Positions 36,908 to 45,788 of a stretch of DNA of 64,000 bases are shown piece by piece. Made by a program: the position numbers and the translations under genes. This DNA comes from Ignavibacteriota bacterium (GTDB taxonomy: Bacteria; Bacteroidota; Ignavibacteria; Ignavibacteriales; Melioribacteraceae), in the NCBI GenBank assembly GCA_016708125.1, contig JADJGF010000001.1, forward strand, positions 2,068,001 to 2,132,000. Reading direction: 5' to 3'. The notes under the pieces were generated by a model. It ran no database searches. It was not told the origin of the DNA and saw only the letters and a list, made by a program, of their open reading frames with translations. Numbering within the stretch: the first letter of the stretch is position 1; every line of letters starts with the position of its first letter.

Positions 36908-36935
36908 CATTTTGAAAAACAATTTTCATTTTGAA
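36908..36935. promoter_or_regulatory. Upstream activator-like box 2 (K+ uptake operon)
   Basis: It begins CATTTTGAAAAA, continues ATTTTCA and ends TTGAA, matching box 1 at 24 of 28 positions. It starts 92 bp upstream of the GG of the sigma-54-like promoter, against 82 bp for box 1. The difference of 10 bp is one helical turn, preserving the face of the DNA. Confidence 0.55.
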
Positions 36936-36997
36936 CTATATAATCAAATATTTTTAATACAAATCTCAAAATATTGTTTTTATTCCAACCAATTAAT

Positions 36998-37014
36998 TTG
37001 GTACACAACTTGCC
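36998..37014 (+). promoter_or_regulatory. Candidate sigma-54 promoter of ktrBA
   Basis: TTGGTACACAACTTGCC has GG at 37000-37001 and GC at 37012-37013 with the canonical 10-nt spacing. It differs from the TTGGCAC-N5-TTGC consensus at one position. It is 52 bp upstream of the ktrB start. Confidence 0.65.
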
Positions 37015-37065
37015 TTATTAATATCATGATCAAAATAAATAATACGAATAAACGCAGATATTTAA

Positions 37066-38400
37066 ATGATAAAAAAGCTGTTGAATAATCTTTCGCCAAT
37101 ACAATTGTTAAGTCTTGGTTACTTAATAATAATTTTAACCGGAGCATTTTTATTAATGCTGCCAATTTCTTCAACCAACGGATCATCACAAAATTTTATT
37201 GATGCTTTTTTTACATCTACTTCTGCAATTTCTACAACAGGTTTAATTGTTGTTGATACCGGCAGCTACTATACTTTATTTGGGCAAATTGTAATATTAT
37301 TCTTACTACAAATTGGAGGAATTGGATATATAGCAATTTATGTAATTATTGTTTTGTTAAGTAATAGCAAGTTTTCAATTAAAAGTAAAAAAGTTTTAAG
37401 AGAGTCCATTTCAAGATTACCGGAAGTTAATCTTATCAAATTTGTGAAATTAATTTTGCTATATACAACTGTTATTGAATCTATAGGCGTAATTTGTTAT
37501 TACATTGTTTTTCAGAAAAAATTCACATTTTGGGAAGCAATTTATCAATCAATTTTTCATTCCATTTCAGCGTTTTGCACGGCTGGATTTTCATTATTTG
37601 TGGATAGTTTTTGTTCATATAATAATGATTGGCTGATAAATTATACAACGTACTTTCTTGTAATAACCGGCGCAATTGGTTTCTTTGTAATTTTTGATGT
37701 ACTTCAAATTTTTAATAAGTCTTCTAATCAAAAAAAATTAACACTCCAAACAAAGATTGTTTTGTCTACATCGTTTTACCTTTATGCAATCGGCAGTATT
37801 TTAATTTTTATTACTGAGCAAAATAAATTTTCTACAAGTCTTACTTATAATGTTTTAATAAGTGCATTTCAAGCAATTTCAGCATCAAGTACAGTGGGTT
37901 TTAATTCTATTGATATTGGAAAAATGTCGGAAAGCAGCTTGTTTGTTTTAGTCATTTTAATGTTTGTTGGAGGTTCACCTGGAAGTACTGCCGGCGGGAT
38001 TAAAACAATTTCATTTGCGCTGATAAATATTTTCTCAGTTTCATTAATTAGGGAAAAACAAACTCCTTCAGTTTTCAAACGAAGTATAAATATTAATAAT
38101 TTTTATAAATCAACGGGACAAGTTTTTATTGGTTTTGTTTCAATTGTACTTTTCTCATACTTATTAACAATCTCAGAAAATATTGGATTTATGAAAGTTT
38201 TGTTCGAAGCGGTTTCAGCTTTTGGTACAGTTGGACTTTCAACCGGAATAACTTTTAATTTAACTTGGCTCGGAAAAATTTACATAACAATTTTAATGCT
38301 CATTGGTAGAGTTGGTCCATTTGCCTTAGGTTTAGTTTTCCTTACAAAATCAAATGAAAAATATTACAAATACCCGGAAGAAGATTTATTTATTTCATAA
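37066..38400 (+). CDS. ktrB: KtrB/TrkH-type potassium transporter subunit
   Basis: A 444-residue integral membrane K+ translocating subunit. It contains the four pore-loop repeats of the TrkH/KtrB family: STTGLIVVD, CTAGFSLFV, STVGFNSID and GTVGLSTGI, each with the conserved filter glycine. It also has the GGSPGSTAGGIKT motif between repeats. Its size favours KtrB over the longer TrkH. It works with the RCK protein encoded 12 bp downstream. A good sigma-54-like promoter and an upstream activator box precede it. Confidence 0.95.
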   Translation: MIKKLLNNLSPIQLLSLGYLIIILTGAFLLMLPISSTNGSSQNFIDAFFTSTSAISTTGLIVVDTGSYYTLFGQIVILFLLQIGGIGYIAIYVIIVLLSNSKFSIKSKKVLRESISRLPEVNLIKFVKLILLYTTVIESIGVICYYIVFQKKFTFWEAIYQSIFHSISAFCTAGFSLFVDSFCSYNNDWLINYTTYFLVITGAIGFFVIFDVLQIFNKSSNQKKLTLQTKIVLSTSFYLYAIGSILIFITEQNKFSTSLTYNVLISAFQAISASSTVGFNSIDIGKMSESSLFVLVILMFVGGSPGSTAGGIKTISFALINIFSVSLIREKQTPSVFKRSININNFYKSTGQVFIGFVSIVLFSYLLTISENIGFMKVLFEAVSAFGTVGLSTGITFNLTWLGKIYITILMLIGRVGPFALGLVFLTKSNEKYYKYPEEDLFIS

Positions 38401-38412
38401 AAGGAGATTATA

Positions 38413-39069
38413 ATGAATAATTTCGCAGTTTTAGGATTAGGTAATTTTGGTTTTAACATTGCAAAAAAATTATCGGAAAAAGGGAAAAATGTTTTAGCAA
38501 TTGATTCTTCGCCAGAACAAATTGATAAAATTAAAAATATTGTAAATGATGCCGTAATAGGTGATATCAAGAATAAATTTTTCATAAATGAATTTATTGA
38601 TACAAATATTGAAACCGCAATTATCAGCACTGGCGAAAATATTTTTGATAGTATTTTAGCTGTTCACCATGTTAAAGAAGTTGGAGTAAAAAATATTATT
38701 GTGAAAGCTGTTGATGAAATGCATTCACAAATTCTTAAAATAATGGGAGCAACAGAAATTATATTCCCGGAAAAAGATATCGCTGAGTGGATTGCAATTC
38801 GATTAGCGGAACCAAATTTAATTGAAAGAATTCCACTTTCACAAGATTATTCAATTGTTGAATATGCATGTCCCGATAAGTTTGCCGGTAATTCATTAAG
38901 AAAAATTCAACTAAGATCTAAATTCAACATATTATTGATTGCAGTAAAAGATATTCTAATAAATGAATTTATCTTAATGCCTGAAGCTGACTATATTCTT
39001 AAACCAGATACAACATTATTACTTATGGGAAAACAAAAAGATATAAATGATATGAAGTTGAAAATTTAA
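38413..39069 (+). CDS. ktrA: KtrA-type RCK potassium uptake regulator
   Basis: A 218-residue cytosolic gating protein for KtrB. RCK_N (about 1-130) has the nucleotide-binding GLGNFG (8-13) and acidic D at the end of strand 2 (AIDSSPEQ). RCK_C (about 135-218) completes the protein. One RCK pair is typical for KtrA rather than the duplicated TrkA. It forms an operon with ktrB (12-bp gap, AAGGAGATTATA before ATG). Confidence 0.95.
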   Translation: MNNFAVLGLGNFGFNIAKKLSEKGKNVLAIDSSPEQIDKIKNIVNDAVIGDIKNKFFINEFIDTNIETAIISTGENIFDSILAVHHVKEVGVKNIIVKAVDEMHSQILKIMGATEIIFPEKDIAEWIAIRLAEPNLIERIPLSQDYSIVEYACPDKFAGNSLRKIQLRSKFNILLIAVKDILINEFILMPEADYILKPDTTLLLMGKQKDINDMKLKI

Positions 39070-39191
39070 AAAGTATTTTAAATATTTAAAATCAAATTCA
39101 CTAAATCGCATTTTCTTTAGAAGTAAAATGTGCATTTAAAATTTGTAAATTATTAAAATAGTTCAAAAGGTTTTTAGTTAGAAATTGAAAA

Positions 39192-39920
39192 CTAAATTTT
39201 TTCAACTTGCTCTACAAGTGATTTGACTAATTCCGTTTGTGTAAAACCATTTTTCTGAACTCCGGAATATGAGTGAACTGAAATTTTACAGTAACTTAAA
39301 TTGAGTTGATTTAAAATTATTCCCACATTTTTATTATTAACGCCGCCGGCAATAACTATTTCAATTTTGTTTTTTGCTTTTTCAATAATTTGATTTAGAC
39401 AAGTAATTCCATCTAAAGCACTCTTTTTATTTCCCCATTTTGTTCCGCTTGTTAGCACGCGATTTACACCCAAATTAATTAACAATTCAATTGTTTCAAT
39501 TGGATTAGGTGTTGCATCAAATGCTCTGTGAAAAGTAATTAGTAAATTATTTTGTTTGCTTAATTCTATCAGCGAAATCATAGAATCAACATCTAAATTG
39601 TTTTGATTATTCAAAACTCCAAAAACAACTCCATCCGCACCGGCGTTTGATGCAATTTTAATCTGCTCTTTCATTTCAAAAATTTCTTTTTTAGAATAGG
39701 AAAAATTTTCGGCCCGCGGTCTAATCATAACCATTAAGCCAGATTTCTCCCTAAATGCTTTTCTTGCTTCAGTAATTGAATCTAACTTTGGAGTTAATCC
39801 ATCTACTTGCATTTCTCCGCATAATTCAATTGTTGATGCACCGCCGGAATATGCCGCTTCTACCGAATCTCTTAAGCTTTGTTCACCATCGCAATTAATG
39901 CACACTTCAACTTTAATCAT
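39192..39920 (-). CDS. cutC: CutC-family copper homeostasis protein
   Basis: A 242-residue TIM-barrel protein with the CutC hallmarks VEVCINCDGEQSL, GASTIELCGEMQVDGLTP, MIRPRAENFSYS, FHRAFDA and VLTSGTK. The family was linked to copper tolerance, though its biochemical role is debated. It stands alone and is convergent with ktrA. In a genome with copper-dependent NosZ it may matter for copper handling, which is inference. Confidence 0.93.
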   Translation of the reverse strand: MIKVEVCINCDGEQSLRDSVEAAYSGGASTIELCGEMQVDGLTPKLDSITEARKAFREKSGLMVMIRPRAENFSYSKKEIFEMKEQIKIASNAGADGVVFGVLNNQNNLDVDSMISLIELSKQNNLLITFHRAFDATPNPIETIELLINLGVNRVLTSGTKWGNKKSALDGITCLNQIIEKAKNKIEIVIAGGVNNKNVGIILNQLNLSYCKISVHSYSGVQKNGFTQTELVKSLVEQVEKI

Positions 39921-40221
39921 AATGAAAATTAATAATCTTTTGTTTTTAATATCGTTTAAAAATAATTATTATGAAATTAAATGTAGGTTATAACTGTTAC
40001 ACTAATTAGGTTAAAAAAGTAAAAATATATTCACTAGTTTTTAAACTGAAGATTAAAATATTTTATTCATTGAAAATGTAATTATTTTTACTTTAATTTA
40101 AGTGTCCCCCAATAAATTTAATAACTTTTAAGAAAGTTGAAAAAAATATCTTCAGAAATTCTTAACATATCAAAATAAGACACGATATACAATTTAACAA
40201 TTTTTTAGAAAGATCTGAAAA
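39921..40221. other. 301-bp divergent intergenic region
   Basis: AT-rich region between cutC and the CHASE kinase. It presumably holds both promoters, but I recognise no specific site or gene. Confidence 0.4.
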
Positions 40222-42417
40222 ATGTCAAAGCAGAATAAGTTAGTTCTAATTGTTTCAGTTGGACTGCTCACTACAATTATTTCATTCATAGTTTCATATA
40301 GAATTGAGCAAAAAAGAGTTCAGATAATTTTTGAAAAAGCTGCAGTAGAAAGAACTGCGCTTATAATTCAATCTATAGAAATGACTGAATTAGTAACTGA
40401 ATCAATGAGAAATTTGTTTTTAGTTACGGAAGATATTTCTTATCCGAATTTTCAAAAGTTTATTAACTCATTTAATAAAAAAATGATTGGAATTCAATCG
40501 TTAGAATGGGTTCCAAGAATTAAACATTCCGATAAAGAAAATTTTATTACCCAAGCAAAAAATACTTTATCTATTGATTACAAAATACTTGAATTAAATG
40601 CTGATCATAATTTAATTTCTGCAAATGAAAGAGAAGAATATTTTCCGGTTTATTATCTTGAACCAATAAAAGGAAACGAAGAATCTTTAGGTTTTGATTT
40701 AGCTTCAAATAAAGAGAGAAATGCTGCATTAAAAAATTCTGCAGAAAAGAATAGATTTGTTGCTTCCGAAAGAATTATTTTAGTCCAAGGTGAAAAAAAT
40801 GAAATCGGGATTAGATTATTTGAACCAGTAATTAGAAATCTTTCTGAAAGCGAAACTGAAAATAAAAAACTCGAAAATTTAATTGGTTTTGTAGGCGGTG
40901 TTTTTAAACCTGAAAAAATTGTTGAAAATTCAATTTCTGTTTTGCAAAAGACCGATATTGATATTTACCTTTTAGATGAATCTGCGCCGAAAGAAAATCA
41001 ATTATTATATTTTCATAAATCAAGATTTTCTCAAAATAATGAACAAACTAATTTTGATGAAGCCGAAATAAAATTTCATCAAAAAATTCAATATGGCGGA
41101 AGAACTTGGTCAATTACATGCATTCCAACTCAAAATTTCTTTGATGTAAATGAAGCGTATATTCCTCATTTAATTTCATTAATCTTCTTTTTCTTAACTG
41201 CATTTTTTTCGTTTTATTATTTTCGTCATTCGCAAGAAAAAGAAAGAATTAAAAATATTGTTGAAAAACGAACAAAGGAACTTAATGAAAGTAAACAACG
41301 TTTAGATTTAGCAATTAACGTTGCGGAATTGGGCTTGTGGGATTGGAATATTAAAACCGGCAATTTATACAATAATGAAAAATTTGCAACAATGCTGGAG
41401 TTCAAAGAAAATGATATTGAACCATTTTTTGAAAATTGGAAAAAGTTAATTCATCCGGATGATGAGGACGAAGTTCTGGATATTTTAAATCAGCATCTTG
41501 AAGGTTACACACCAAACTTTTCTGCAGAATTAAGGCTTGGTACAAAATCCGGTAATTGGAAATGGATTCAAACTTTAGGCAAAGTTGTGGAAAGAAATGA
41601 AAATGGAAAACCGGAAAGGGCAATAGGAATTAACATAGATATTACTGAAAGAAAATACATTCAGCAAAAATTAATTAAGTATAGTCAAAAACTAGAAAAA
41701 CAAAATATTGAAAAAAGTAAAATATTTTCAATCATTAGTCATGATTTGAAAAGTCCTCTAGTTGCAATAAATGGTTTTTCGGAATTACTTGTAACTGATA
41801 TTGATACATTAGATTTATCCGAAATAAAAAAATATTGCATTTACATTTATCAATCATCAACTTCATTAAATTCAATTTTAGAAGGATTGGCAGAATGGGG
41901 AAGATTGCAGCTTGGACAAATTACATTTTCTCCAAAATCTTATCAATTGAATAAGCAGATTGAAAAAGTAATAAATCAAGAAAAAATAAATGCGCTTAAT
42001 AAAGAAATAGAAATTCAAAATAATTTTAATGGAAATTTTAAAATTTTTGCAGATGAAATTATGATAGAAACATGTATGCGAAATCTTCTATCAAATGCAA
42101 TTAAATTTACTCCCCATAAAGGGAAAATTTATATTAATGCCGAAATGAAAGATGATAAAATAGTTACTTTTTCTGTTACGGATACGGGAGTTGGAATTCC
42201 CGAAAGTAATTTAAAAAATATGTTTAAAGATTCTTATCATATTTCTACAAATGGAACTTCCGGCGAAAAAGGAACCGGTTTGGGTTTAGGAATCTGCAAA
42301 GAATTTGTTGAGCGTAACGGCGGAAAAATTTGGGTTGAAAGTATAGAGAATTTTGGAACAACTTTTTATTTTACTTTGCGGACAGAAGATAGTTTAGACT
42401 ACTTTAGGAATTTATAA
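40222..42417 (+). CDS. CHASE-domain sensor histidine kinase
   Basis: A 731-residue membrane kinase. A helix at about 8-25 and another at about 320-340 enclose a periplasmic CHASE domain (IQSLEWVPRI...YFPVYYLEP...). Then come a PAS domain with PAC extension (about 357-480: AELGLWDWNIKTGNLYNNEKF), HisKA with H507 in SIISHDLKSP, and HATPase with GTGLGLGICKEFV. CHASE domains bind small ligands such as peptides or hormone-like molecules. No response regulator gene is adjacent. It ends 17 bp from the convergent kinase gene. Confidence 0.92.
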   Translation: MSKQNKLVLIVSVGLLTTIISFIVSYRIEQKRVQIIFEKAAVERTALIIQSIEMTELVTESMRNLFLVTEDISYPNFQKFINSFNKKMIGIQSLEWVPRIKHSDKENFITQAKNTLSIDYKILELNADHNLISANEREEYFPVYYLEPIKGNEESLGFDLASNKERNAALKNSAEKNRFVASERIILVQGEKNEIGIRLFEPVIRNLSESETENKKLENLIGFVGGVFKPEKIVENSISVLQKTDIDIYLLDESAPKENQLLYFHKSRFSQNNEQTNFDEAEIKFHQKIQYGGRTWSITCIPTQNFFDVNEAYIPHLISLIFFFLTAFFSFYYFRHSQEKERIKNIVEKRTKELNESKQRLDLAINVAELGLWDWNIKTGNLYNNEKFATMLEFKENDIEPFFENWKKLIHPDDEDEVLDILNQHLEGYTPNFSAELRLGTKSGNWKWIQTLGKVVERNENGKPERAIGINIDITERKYIQQKLIKYSQKLEKQNIEKSKIFSIISHDLKSPLVAINGFSELLVTDIDTLDLSEIKKYCIYIYQSSTSLNSILEGLAEWGRLQLGQITFSPKSYQLNKQIEKVINQEKINALNKEIEIQNNFNGNFKIFADEIMIETCMRNLLSNAIKFTPHKGKIYINAEMKDDKIVTFSVTDTGVGIPESNLKNMFKDSYHISTNGTSGEKGTGLGLGICKEFVERNGGKIWVESIENFGTTFYFTLRTEDSLDYFRNL

Positions 42418-42434
42418 AATATTTTGAAATATAA

Positions 42435-44057
42435 TTACGCATTAAAAATTACAGAGAAAATAGAACCAACATTTTTTTCACTTTTTACTTTTAGTTCAGC
42501 ATTATTTAATTCAGCATAACTTTTAACTAAAGATAAACCAAGTCCAATACCTTCGTAAGATCTTGTGTAACCTTGTTCTTCTTGGATGAAAGGATCAAAA
42601 ATTTTATTTAAGTAAGCTGATGAAATGCCAATTCCGGTATCAGTTATATCAGCTTGAATATTTCCATATGAATTTACAAATGATTCAATTGTAATGCTTC
42701 CTTTGTTTGTATATTTAATTGCGTTGTCAATCAAATTAATAAACATTTGGTTAATTGAATATTGATCGCAGACTAATCTTAACGGTATTTTGGAATTTTT
42801 TAATTCTAAATGAATTCCTTTTGCAAAAGCTTTTGGATGAAGTTCTTTTATAATTGGCCAAAGAATTTCGTCTTCTAAATTAACTTCGCTTAATTCAATT
42901 TTATATTTTTGGTTATGAATTTTAGAAACATTTAAAATCAAATCAATTGTTCTTGTTAATCTATTGCCGCCGCGTTCAATATAATCAAATGTTTCAGCCA
43001 TTTCCGGGTTAAGCTGACCATTTAATTCATTTCTAATTAATGCAGAGAAACTCAAAATTGAGTTTAATGGAGTTCTAATTTCATGAGAAATTTGCGCAAG
43101 AAAATCCGATTTTAATCGTGCAGCTTCTTCCGCTTCATTTTTTGCAATTAGCAATTCATCTTCATATTTTTTTCGTTCAATTACTCTTGCAATTTGATCG
43201 GCAACAAGTTCTAAAACTTCTTTATCTTTTTTTGTGTATAAATTTCCAACGTAATCTTTAATAATAATTGCGCCGATAATTTCACTTTGTATTTTTAATG
43301 GAATTCCTAAAATTGTATTTGGTTTTGCGATGTATTCAAACAATTGAGAATTGGTAACAAGCAATTCAATATCTTTTTCATCTAAAATATATGATGCACC
43401 GGTTTTTTGGATAAATTTAAATTCTTCTTCCAAATTATGTTTTTCATCAAACTCAATTTCACTTAACAAAAAAGGAAATCCCAATTGATTATTTTTTGAA
43501 TTTAACAGACAAACTGCAAAATTTTTAATCGGCATTAATTGAGTTAAATATTTGTATATGGAATCGTAAAGATTATTATCAAGCTTTGATTTGTTAATAA
43601 TATTTGAAATTTGCAGAAGAACCGATTGAACCAATTCATTTTTCAATCTGTTTGTAACATCAATTGCGGTTGTAATTCTTAACTTATTTCCGTCTTCGTC
43701 ATTAACTCGCAAATTTGTTGTTTGAATATAAAAATAAGTGCCGTTTTTATGTTTAACTTTTTCTTCAGCTTTAAGAATATTTATTCCATTAAAAATTTTT
43801 AGATGATTTTCTCGCGCAACATTCTGTGAATCTTCAGAAAGTAAATTTAAATATGGAATTCCAACCAATTCAGATTTTTCATATCCAAATAATTCGGCAA
43901 AATGTTTGTTTATTTCAACAATATTTCCCTCAAAATCTGCAATACAGATTGCAGTTTGCGCTTCATTGAAAACAGACTTGAAAAAATCTATATACCTTTC
44001 CTTAGAATTTTCTTCCAATTCCTTTCCAATTACAGTATTTTCAGAGTTAATTAGCAT
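42435..44057 (-). CDS. Cytosolic PAS-GAF histidine kinase
   Basis: A 540-residue soluble kinase. It has a PAS/PAC domain (about 15-140), a GAF domain (about 145-295), a coiled linker, HisKA with QISHEIRTPLNS and an HATPase with GIGLGLSLVKSYAELN. There is no membrane segment. It is transcribed divergently from the ferredoxin gene and convergently with the CHASE kinase. No cognate regulator is adjacent, so its output is unknown. Confidence 0.92.
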   Translation of the reverse strand: MLINSENTVIGKELEENSKERYIDFFKSVFNEAQTAICIADFEGNIVEINKHFAELFGYEKSELVGIPYLNLLSEDSQNVARENHLKIFNGINILKAEEKVKHKNGTYFYIQTTNLRVNDEDGNKLRITTAIDVTNRLKNELVQSVLLQISNIINKSKLDNNLYDSIYKYLTQLMPIKNFAVCLLNSKNNQLGFPFLLSEIEFDEKHNLEEEFKFIQKTGASYILDEKDIELLVTNSQLFEYIAKPNTILGIPLKIQSEIIGAIIIKDYVGNLYTKKDKEVLELVADQIARVIERKKYEDELLIAKNEAEEAARLKSDFLAQISHEIRTPLNSILSFSALIRNELNGQLNPEMAETFDYIERGGNRLTRTIDLILNVSKIHNQKYKIELSEVNLEDEILWPIIKELHPKAFAKGIHLELKNSKIPLRLVCDQYSINQMFINLIDNAIKYTNKGSITIESFVNSYGNIQADITDTGIGISSAYLNKIFDPFIQEEQGYTRSYEGIGLGLSLVKSYAELNNAELKVKSEKNVGSIFSVIFNA

Positions 44058-44185
44058 TTTGAAGTATAATATGTTGACGTATTATCGGAAGTATTTGACA
44101 GATTTTGAGTTGCATCACACAATAATTCTTTAAATTGAACATCCCTTTACTTATTTTAAAATATAATTACACAAAGGAAATTGTT

Positions 44186-44389
44186 TTGCTGCTAATAGAA
44201 ATTTTACCGGATAAATGCGATTTTTGCGGCTGCTGCGTTGGAGTTTGTCCGGAAGATGCAATCGAATTGAAAGAAGCGGAAATTAAAATTATTGAAGAAC
44301 TTTGCACAAATTGTTCAAAATGTGTTTGGTCATGCCCAATTGAAGTTCTAAAATTTAACCGAAATGGAATTGAGGCTGCGGAATTATGA
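44186..44389 (+). CDS. 2[4Fe-4S] ferredoxin
   Basis: A small ferredoxin of about 67 residues with two full cluster motifs of the CxxCxxCxxxCP type: CDFCGCCVGVCP and CTNCSKCVWSCP. The open frame extends upstream to 44135, but AAAGGA before TTG 44186 suggests that start. The stop codon overlaps the start of the geranylgeranyl reductase-like gene (ATGA). The pair is probably translated together and the ferredoxin is the likely electron donor of its neighbour. Confidence 0.88.
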   Translation: MLLIEILPDKCDFCGCCVGVCPEDAIELKEAEIKIIEELCTNCSKCVWSCPIEVLKFNRNGIEAAEL

Positions 44390-45552
44390 AAAATGAATAC
44401 GATGTAATTGTTGTAGGTGCGGGACCAGCAGGATCAATGGCAGCAAAATTTGCATCAGAAAATGGTGTTTCTGTTTTGATGCTGGAAAAAGATAGAGATG
44501 TTGGTTATCCGGTAAGATGCGGTGAAGCTGTAAGTTTGGCCGGAATTGAAGAATTTGTAAAACCTGATCCCAAATGGATTTCTGCGGAAATTACAAAATT
44601 TAGTTTTATTTCTCCCGATAAAACCGAAGTAATAATTCCCTTCGAAGGAAAAGGAGTTATTCTAGAAAGAAAAATTTTTGATTATGAATTAGCAAATTTA
44701 GCTTCGCAAAAAGGGACAGAAATTTTAACACGAGCTTATGTTAATGGATTATTGATTGAAAACAATTCCGTCTGTGGAGTGAAATATGATTTTAGAGGAA
44801 AGCAATTTCAAATAAAATCTAAAATAGTAATTGGAGCTGACGGAGTTGAATCAAGAGTTGGGCGTTGGGGCGGATTAAAAACTCATTCGGATTTTAGAGA
44901 TATGGAAAGCGGCATTCAAATCACCGCTTCAAATATTAATGTTGATCAAAATACTTGTTATTTTTATTGGGGAAGCGAATATGCGCCGCAAGGATATTTA
45001 TGGATTTTTCCCAAAGGAAATGGTTTAGCAAATATTGGGTTGGCAATTACCGGAGATATTGGAAAGAAAAAATCAGCTTTATCATTTCTTAATGATTTTA
45101 TGAAAAATTATTTTCCAAATGCGTCAGTTTTATCTTCGGTCGCCGGAGGAATTCCATTTACTCCAACTTTAGAAAAAATTGTAAATCCCGGAATTATGTT
45201 GGTCGGAGATGCAGCTCGACAAATAAATCCGCTTTCCGGCGGTGGAATTGTTAGCGGAATGATTGGCGGAAGTATTGCCGGGAAAGTTGCCGCTCATGCA
45301 ATTAAAAATGATGATTTGCATAAAATTTATGATTATGAAATTTTGTGGCGAGAACGACTTGGTAAACGTCATGAAATGTTTAACAGAATTAAAAATGGAA
45401 TTTACAAGTTCAGTGATGAAAAATATGATCAGATTGCACATTCTTTGGTTGAACTTCCCGATGAAAAAAGAACTTTGGGAAATGTTGCAAAAAAAGCTGT
45501 GATAAATAATCCTTCATTATTAATTGATGTTGCGAAAGTGTTTTTTAAGTGA
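44386..45552 (+). CDS. Geranylgeranyl reductase-family FAD enzyme
   Basis: A 388-residue flavoprotein with an FAD-binding GAGPAGS (11-17), the family cysteine C45 in YPVRCGEAVS, a YLWIFPKG motif that lines the prenyl pocket, and GDAARQINPLSGGG. The family saturates polyprenyl groups: chlorophyll phytyl tails, archaeal lipids or menaquinone side chains. As no photosynthesis genes are seen, lipid or quinone side-chain reduction is the likely role. Coupling to a ferredoxin fits the archaeal-type enzymes, which use reduced ferredoxin. The substrate is inferred. Confidence 0.9.
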   Translation: MKNEYDVIVVGAGPAGSMAAKFASENGVSVLMLEKDRDVGYPVRCGEAVSLAGIEEFVKPDPKWISAEITKFSFISPDKTEVIIPFEGKGVILERKIFDYELANLASQKGTEILTRAYVNGLLIENNSVCGVKYDFRGKQFQIKSKIVIGADGVESRVGRWGGLKTHSDFRDMESGIQITASNINVDQNTCYFYWGSEYAPQGYLWIFPKGNGLANIGLAITGDIGKKKSALSFLNDFMKNYFPNASVLSSVAGGIPFTPTLEKIVNPGIMLVGDAARQINPLSGGGIVSGMIGGSIAGKVAAHAIKNDDLHKIYDYEILWRERLGKRHEMFNRIKNGIYKFSDEKYDQIAHSLVELPDEKRTLGNVAKKAVINNPSLLIDVAKVFFK

Positions 45553-45554
45553 AG

Positions 45555-45582
45555 ACGAAAAACGGAAAACGAAAAACGGAAA
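45555..45582. repeat. Two tandem 14-bp repeats
   Basis: ACGAAAAACGGAAA occurs twice in direct succession (45555-45568 and 45569-45582), immediately after the reductase stop codon. Probably a simple-sequence expansion. Confidence 0.8.
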
Positions 45583-45614
45583 AAAGTAAAAAATATTCTC
45601 TAAAAATTAATATA

Positions 45615-45720
45615 AAACTTCTGAAACATTATAAAATGTCATATTGAGCGAAGCGAAATATCTCGATTTAAAATTATTATGAGATTCTTCATCCCGCATT
45701 TTGCGGGATTCAGAATGACA
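45615..45720. repeat. Dispersed GTCAT...ATGAC repeat, copy 3
   Basis: The left flank AAACTTCTGAAA (45615-45626) matches the outer end of copy 1. GTCAT (45638-45642) and ATGAC (45715-45719) bracket a GAGCGAAGCGAAATATCTC stretch and a hairpin ATCCCGCA (45691-45698) / TGCGGGAT (45702-45709). It sits between convergent genes. Confidence 0.7.
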
Positions 45721-45788
45721 TTTAAGTGATAATTAAGTAGTTTCAATATATTATTGAAATCTCATATCTTTTGTCTGAAATCTCTAAT

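Noticed and set aside
36980..37189. Minus-strand open frame across the ktrBA promoter
   Set aside because: It overlaps the candidate sigma-54 promoter and the ktrB start, and its translation has no recognisable features; a shadow frame.
45555..45582. CRISPR or satellite array
   Set aside because: Only two adjacent 14-bp units with no spacers; simple tandem duplication.
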